From NCBI GenBank assembly GCA_025965795.1, contig JAOPWH010000256.1:1-64000 (forward strand): a DNA stretch of 64,000 bases, written 5' to 3'. The stretch's first letter is position 1, and each line of letters starts with the position of its first letter. The position numbers and the translations under genes were made by a program. Positions 60,096 through 64,000 of this stretch are shown piece after piece. Origin of the DNA: Blastococcus sp. Its GTDB lineage: Bacteria > Actinomycetota > Actinomycetes > Mycobacteriales > Geodermatophilaceae. Below the pieces are notes generated by a model, which saw only the letters and a list, made by a program, of their open reading frames with translations, was not told the origin of the DNA and made no database searches.

Positions 60096-60878
60096 GTGAG
60101 CGGACAGGCAGTCGTGCGGCGATTGGAGGGCCGCGTCGCGGTGGTGACCGGCGGGGCGAGCGGTATCGGCCTGGCCACGGTGCGGCGGTTCGCCTCGGAG
60201 GGCGCGCACGTCGTCGTCGGCGACGTCGACCCCACCAGCGGCAAGGCCGCGGCCGATGAGGTCGGCGGGCTGTTCGTCCAGGTCGACGTCACGTCGCCGG
60301 AGCAGGTGAACGCCCTCTTCGACGCTGCCGTCGAGACCTACGGCGGGCTGGACATCGCCTTCAACAACGCCGGCATCTCGCCCCCGGACGACGACTCGAT
60401 CCTGGTCACCGGCCTGGACGCCTGGCGCCGCGTGCAGGAGGTGAACCTGACGTCGGTCTACCTGTGCTGCAAGGCCGCCATCCCGCACATGCAGGCGCGC
60501 GGGCGCGGCTCGATCATCAACACCGCGTCGTTCGTGGCCCGCATGGGCGCCGCGACGTCGCAGATCTCCTACACCGCGTCGAAGGGCGGGGTGCTGGCCA
60601 TGTCGCGCGAGCTCGGAGTGCAGTTCGCCCGCGAGGGCATCCGGGTCAACGCGCTCTCCCCCGGCCCGGTCAACACACCGCTGCTCCAGGAGCTGTTCGC
60701 CAAGGATCCGGAGCGCGCCGCCCGGCGGCTGGTGCACATCCCGATGGGGCGATTCGCCGAGCCCGAGGAGATCGCCGCCGCGGTCGCGTTCCTCGCCTCC
60801 GACGACGCCTCGTTCCTGACCGCCGCGGAGTTCCTCGTGGACGGCGGCCTCTCCGGCGCCTACGTCACGCCGCTCTGA
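60096..60878 (+). CDS. Short-chain dehydrogenase/reductase
   Basis: 260 aa from a GTG at 60096 with GGAAGGG upstream; a GTG at 60090 overlapping the ALDH stop is also possible. Classical SDR: VAVVTGGASGIGLATVRRFA (cofactor), FNNAGISP (NNAG), SFVARMGAATSQISYTASKGG (Ser-Tyr-Lys), LSPGPVNTPLLQE. Last gene of the permease-ligase-ALDH operon; followed by a terminator. Confidence 0.92.
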   Translation: MSGQAVVRRLEGRVAVVTGGASGIGLATVRRFASEGAHVVVGDVDPTSGKAAADEVGGLFVQVDVTSPEQVNALFDAAVETYGGLDIAFNNAGISPPDDDSILVTGLDAWRRVQEVNLTSVYLCCKAAIPHMQARGRGSIINTASFVARMGAATSQISYTASKGGVLAMSRELGVQFAREGIRVNALSPGPVNTPLLQELFAKDPERAARRLVHIPMGRFAEPEEIAAAVAFLASDDASFLTAAEFLVDGGLSGAYVTPL

Positions 60879-60940
60879 GGCCCGCCGCACGCGGACGTCC
60901 CCGCGCCGAGCCGGTGCGGCGCGACGCGGGAACGCGGGCC
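60879..60940. terminator. Convergent terminator region
   Basis: Outer arms GGCCCGC/GCGGGCC (60879-60885, 60934-60940) enclose an inner hairpin CGCGCCG/CGGCGCG (60902-60908, 60917-60923). It lies between the SDR gene (plus) and the secreted-protein gene (minus) and can serve both. Confidence 0.6.
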
Positions 60941-60944
60941 TGAT

Positions 60945-61679
60945 TCAGTTGTGCAGGAACGTCAGCCGCATGCCACTCTGCACGGCCGTGGCGAGGCCGC
61001 TGTTGCAGGTCCACTCTGTCGAGGACAGCTGCTGCTTGGCCTGGATGCCGACCGTCGCGGATCCGCCGCCGCTGCGTCCGTAGGCGTAGGTCACCGTCTG
61101 CGAGTTCTCGTTGAACGTCACCTGCGCCATGACGATGGAACCGGCGTCGCTGAAGAGGTGGCCCTGCCAGGACACCAGGAACTTGCGGTGCGGCGCCGAG
61201 CCGCTGGTCCGGGTGAAGACACCCTCGATGAAGCCGTGGGCGGTGTCGTTGCTGTCGAAGAACAGGTCGTCCCAGAACGGAAGAACCACCGACCGGCCGA
61301 ACGTCGCCGACGGCAGACAGTTGTTGGTGAACGCCGTTGTACCGCCGGAGGAGATCCCCGGCTGGATGTTGCCGTTCGAGCTGATCGCCGCGTTGACGTA
61401 GGTCTGGTTGTACAGGTGCAGCGGGAACGGCAGTCGGCCGAGCCCGGAGCCCGTCGTGCTGACGAAGAAGAGGGCATCGTCCACGGGGCCGGAGACCAGG
61501 TTGTTGCTCGACAACTGAGCGAAGACCGCGCCCCCGCCCGCGCTGATCGAGTAGCTCCCAGGGGCCACCGCGCTCGCCGGCCCCGCCGTGAAGACCATCA
61601 GCACCGCGACCGCGACGGCGACGAATCCGCTCGACGCGAGACGTGACCGTCCGGGTGACCTGACTGGGATTGCACGCAT
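60945..61679 (-). CDS. Secreted beta-rich protein, unknown function
   Basis: 244 aa, ATG at 61679 behind AAGGGAG. Sec signal peptide with AxA cleavage (VAVAVLMVFTAGPASA). The mature part is Gly/Ser/Asn-rich: LPFPLHLYNQTYVNAAISSNGNIQPG, VVLPFWDDLFFDSNDTAHGFIEGVFTRTSGSAPHRKFLVSWQGHLF, FNENSQTVTYAYGRSGGGSATVGIQ, a nidogen-like/jelly-roll pattern found in actinobacterial exported proteins. Two cysteines could form a disulfide. Probably extracellular; role unknown. Confidence 0.75.
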   Translation of the reverse strand: MRAIPVRSPGRSRLASSGFVAVAVAVLMVFTAGPASAVAPGSYSISAGGGAVFAQLSSNNLVSGPVDDALFFVSTTGSGLGRLPFPLHLYNQTYVNAAISSNGNIQPGISSGGTTAFTNNCLPSATFGRSVVLPFWDDLFFDSNDTAHGFIEGVFTRTSGSAPHRKFLVSWQGHLFSDAGSIVMAQVTFNENSQTVTYAYGRSGGGSATVGIQAKQQLSSTEWTCNSGLATAVQSGMRLTFLHN

Positions 61680-61825
61680 GACCGCTCCCTTGCCGCGCAG
61701 GTGGTCGTCACCCGGCCGGGCCGCGGAATCACAGAGGGAGCCCCGAAGATCGACTGCACGCCGCGTCCAGGAACGCATGGCGAAGTGGGTGCACCGTGCT
61801 CGCTCTGGGCGACCGGGTCAAGGGG

Positions 61826-62383
61826 CTATGGGCCCGATCGGCGATTCGATCGCTGGATGGCATACACGTGTGCCGGGCCGTACTCGTCGACGTAGTCCTC
61901 CCAGAGCGGTGTCATGCCGATCTTCTCCGCGACGTTGCGAGATGCGCGGTTCCCGGGGTCCAGCATGCAGATCAGTCGTTCGACCGGCAGCGTCGCGAAG
62001 GCGTGGTCGACGATCGCCCGTGCCGCCTCGGTGGCCAGCCCGCGGCCCCAGACGCTCCGCTCGAGCAGGTAGGCGACCTCCACCTCGGTCCGACCCTCGA
62101 TCTCCCAGGGCAGCAGCCCGCAGCGGCCGACGAACGCACCGGTCTCCTTGAGGATCGTCGCCCACAGTCCGTAGCCGTACCGGGCGTAGTAGACGTCGAT
62201 GATCCAGTTCAGCTCCTGGCGGGTCTGCTCGAGGGTCCGGGTGCCGTCGGGGAAGTAGCGCCGGATCTCCGGGTCGGCGTAGAGCGCGGCGAGGGCGTCG
62301 AGGTCCTCGGTCGTCAGCAGCCGCAGGAGCAGCCGCTCGGTCTCCAGGACGACCGCGCCCGACGCCGTGCCCACGTCGGTCAA
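61826..62383 (-). CDS. GNAT-family N-acetyltransferase (RimJ/RimL type)
   Basis: 185 aa from a TTG at 62383 that overlaps the carboxyltransferase stop (TTGA); a GTG at 62374 is the alternative. RimJ-like: LETERLLLRLLTTEDLDALAALYADPEIRRYFPDG, VEVAYLLERSVWGRGLATEAARAIVDHAF, and the CoA motif region CMLDPGNRASRNVAEKIGM. Probably N-terminal or small-molecule acetylation. Coupled to the carboxyltransferase gene upstream. Confidence 0.87.
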   Translation of the reverse strand: MTDVGTASGAVVLETERLLLRLLTTEDLDALAALYADPEIRRYFPDGTRTLEQTRQELNWIIDVYYARYGYGLWATILKETGAFVGRCGLLPWEIEGRTEVEVAYLLERSVWGRGLATEAARAIVDHAFATLPVERLICMLDPGNRASRNVAEKIGMTPLWEDYVDEYGPAHVYAIQRSNRRSGP

Positions 62384-64000
62384 CCGGCCCGGGCCATCCC
62401 ACGCTCGACGGCGGCGATCAGCCGAGGCCGGAGCTCGGCGGCCGGCACGATGTCGTGCACCGAGCCCACCCGGCGGGCGCGCTCGATGTCGTGCACCGCC
62501 TCGAACTCCGCGGCCACCTCTCCGAGCTTCTCCGACCGCACGGCGGTCCGAAGCGTCGCGTGCTCGACCCTGAGCTGGGCCTGGTCCACGCCCTCGGCGG
62601 CGGAGATCGCCGCCACCAGCTCCTTCAGCCGCGGATCGGCGTCGGTGCGCTTGTCGACCTCGCGGGTGAAGACGACGGCGGCCGCTGGGGCGCCCCCGAG
62701 CACCGAGGCGTAGGAGCCCTCGACGGCCAGCACCTCCATGTTGTCGTTGAGGACGCCGGAGAACACGACGAACGCGCCCCCGTGGTACCGCGACACCAGG
62801 CAGAAGACGATGGGGCCGTCGAAGTTGACGATCGCCCGGCCGATCTCGGCGCCGTACTCCAGCTGCAGCTGGCGCAGCGACTCCGGTGACCCGTCGAAGC
62901 CCGACAGGTTGGCCATCACGACCAGCGGCCGGTTCCCGCTGCACGCGTTGATGGCGCGCGCCGTCTTCTTGGACGACCGCGGGAACAGGGTTCCGGCGGT
63001 CCAGAGGTCGGGGCCGTCGGCCGGCAGACTCCCGCGTCGCGGGATGGGCCGCGACTCTATGCCCAGCACCGTGACCGGGTGGCCACCCAGGTGCGCGTCG
63101 AACACCACCGACGTCTCGGCGTCGGCCATGCCGGCCCACCGCTCGAGGACCGGGTGGTCCTGGTCGGTGACCGCCCGCATCACCGTGCGGATGTCGAACG
63201 CCTTCTTCCGCTCCGGGTTGGCGGTCGCGGAGAAGATGTCACCGACCGTGGTGAAGTCGCTCGAGGGGTGCTCGTGCGGGAACGCCCGGACGTCGCGGTC
63301 ACCGGGGTCACCCGTCTCGGCCGACCGCGGCCAGCGCTCGCCGGGTGCGACGTAGCTGTGGTCGTAGTGCGCCATCAGCACCTCGGTGGCGCCCATCAGG
63401 TCCGGCGCCCAGTACTGCGCCTGCCCGTTCGGCCCCATGATCCGGTCGTAGCCGCCGATGCCGAAGTTGTCCTCGGCCGACACACCGCCCGCGTAGTCGA
63501 GGGAGTGCTTGCCGGTGAGCACCATCGCGCTGTCCGGCGTCATCACCAGGATGCCCTTCGTGTGCATCAGCATCGTGGCCTCGGCGTTCCAGTAGGGCTG
63601 GGCACCGACGTTGATCCCGGCGACGACGACGTTGATCTCCCCGCCGGCCTGGGTGAAGTCGATGATGCGCCGCAGGCCGCGGGCGACCCAGTCCATGTTC
63701 TCGGTGCCGCTGTCCATCGAGATGCGAGCGCCCGAGGAAAGTGCGAACCACTCGACCGGGATCCGCCGCTCCTGGGCGAGGTCGAGCGCGGCGATGATGC
63801 GTGCGCACTCGGGCTCGGCGACCGTGCCCAGGGCCTTCGTCGGGTCGCCGAACAGCACCACCCGCGTCATGCCCTCGGGATGACGCGGCGTGCGGGTGCT
63901 GACGACGCCCGCGACGATCCCGGCCCGGTTCTGCCCGGGTGGACGCTCGACCGGCACGAGGCGGCCGCTGTCGTCCAGGTCGTGCTCGACGAACGAGCCG
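62380..64000 (-). CDS. Acyl-CoA carboxylase carboxyltransferase part (cut by window edge)
   Basis: Last 540 residues of a longer protein; the N-terminal part lies beyond 64000. Carboxyltransferase (Pfam carboxyl_trans) features: VVLFGDPTKALGTVAEPECARIIAALDLAQERRIPVEWFALSSGARI, GGEINVVVAGINVGAQPYWNAEATML, GPNGQAQYWAPDLMGATEVLMAHY, GRAIVNFDGPIVFCLVSRYHGGAFVVFSG. This resembles the C-terminal half of the large fused biotin-dependent acyl-CoA carboxylases of actinobacteria (about 1800 aa). Carboxylates an acyl-CoA; the substrate is not evident. Confidence 0.85.
   Translation of the reverse strand, partial: GSFVEHDLDDSGRLVPVERPPGQNRAGIVAGVVSTRTPRHPEGMTRVVLFGDPTKALGTVAEPECARIIAALDLAQERRIPVEWFALSSGARISMDSGTENMDWVARGLRRIIDFTQAGGEINVVVAGINVGAQPYWNAEATMLMHTKGILVMTPDSAMVLTGKHSLDYAGGVSAEDNFGIGGYDRIMGPNGQAQYWAPDLMGATEVLMAHYDHSYVAPGERWPRSAETGDPGDRDVRAFPHEHPSSDFTTVGDIFSATANPERKKAFDIRTVMRAVTDQDHPVLERWAGMADAETSVVFDAHLGGHPVTVLGIESRPIPRRGSLPADGPDLWTAGTLFPRSSKKTARAINACSGNRPLVVMANLSGFDGSPESLRQLQLEYGAEIGRAIVNFDGPIVFCLVSRYHGGAFVVFSGVLNDNMEVLAVEGSYASVLGGAPAAAVVFTREVDKRTDADPRLKELVAAISAAEGVDQAQLRVEHATLRTAVRSEKLGEVAAEFEAVHDIERARRVGSVHDIVPAAELRPRLIAAVERGMARAG

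Overview
The window is high-GC actinobacterial DNA. Gene starts are often GTG, stops and starts of adjacent genes often overlap by 4 bp (ATGA or GTGA), and it carries a WhiB protein, a DosR/DevR-type regulator, a c-di-AMP riboswitch and tandem-domain universal stress proteins. The gene content fits a free-living soil or rock actinobacterium; Geodermatophilaceae (Blastococcus, Geodermatophilus, Modestobacter) is my inference, not shown by the sequence. I saw no rRNA, tRNA, insertion sequence, prophage or CRISPR array.

Layout. 0-2.4 kb: edge-truncated flavin monooxygenase coupled to a multicopper oxidase carrying two inserted metal-binding repeats. 2.7-10 kb: first stress island, with a universal stress protein, CBS-BON protein, flavodoxin, a DevR/DosR-like response regulator, cupin, PNPOx-like and DoxX-like proteins, and palindromes of the form GGGnC-N4-GnCCC (DosR-box-like) between them. 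10-14.2 kb: secreted GH43 arabinanase-type enzyme behind a LacI-type operator, WhiB, and a JAMM metalloprotease. 14.2-23.3 kb: an unusual cluster combining a CDP-alcohol phosphotransferase/sulfatase fusion, a GT4 glycosyltransferase, a YbhN-type membrane protein, a GTP cyclohydrolase II/RibD reductase fusion, a dehydrogenase, a cysteine-less PTPS homologue and an FkbM methyltransferase. 23-28.5 kb: GMC oxidoreductase trio, alditol oxidase, SelO. 28.8-34.6 kb: riboswitch-controlled secreted hydrolase, STAS/anti-sigma operon, family A DNA polymerase-like protein, two likely pseudogenes. 34.6-38.3 kb: SGNH lipase, TetR with operator, quinone-oxidoreductase-like enzyme, DUF4389 protein.

38.3-48.4 kb is aromatic catabolism: paaK-tetR divergent from paaABCDE and a thioesterase around a TetR-type operator, convergent with hppD-hmgA-fahA (tyrosine to fumarate and acetoacetate), then a divergent Lrp/AsnC regulator. 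49-54.3 kb is a second stress island with two more universal stress proteins, an Acg-type nitroreductase fused to the start of a CBS protein, a CrtA-like protein, and more DosR-like boxes. 54.4-60.9 kb is a polyamine/GABA-type set: PuuD-like amidotransferase, APC permease, glutamine-synthetase-like ligase, aldehyde dehydrogenase and SDR, with a shortened TMEM175-like gene inside it. 60.9-64 kb holds a secreted protein, a GNAT acetyltransferase and an edge-truncated carboxyltransferase.

The main candidate novelties are the two-island DosR-like regulon and the pterin/pyrimidine-glycosyl-phospholipid cluster at 14.2-23.3 kb.
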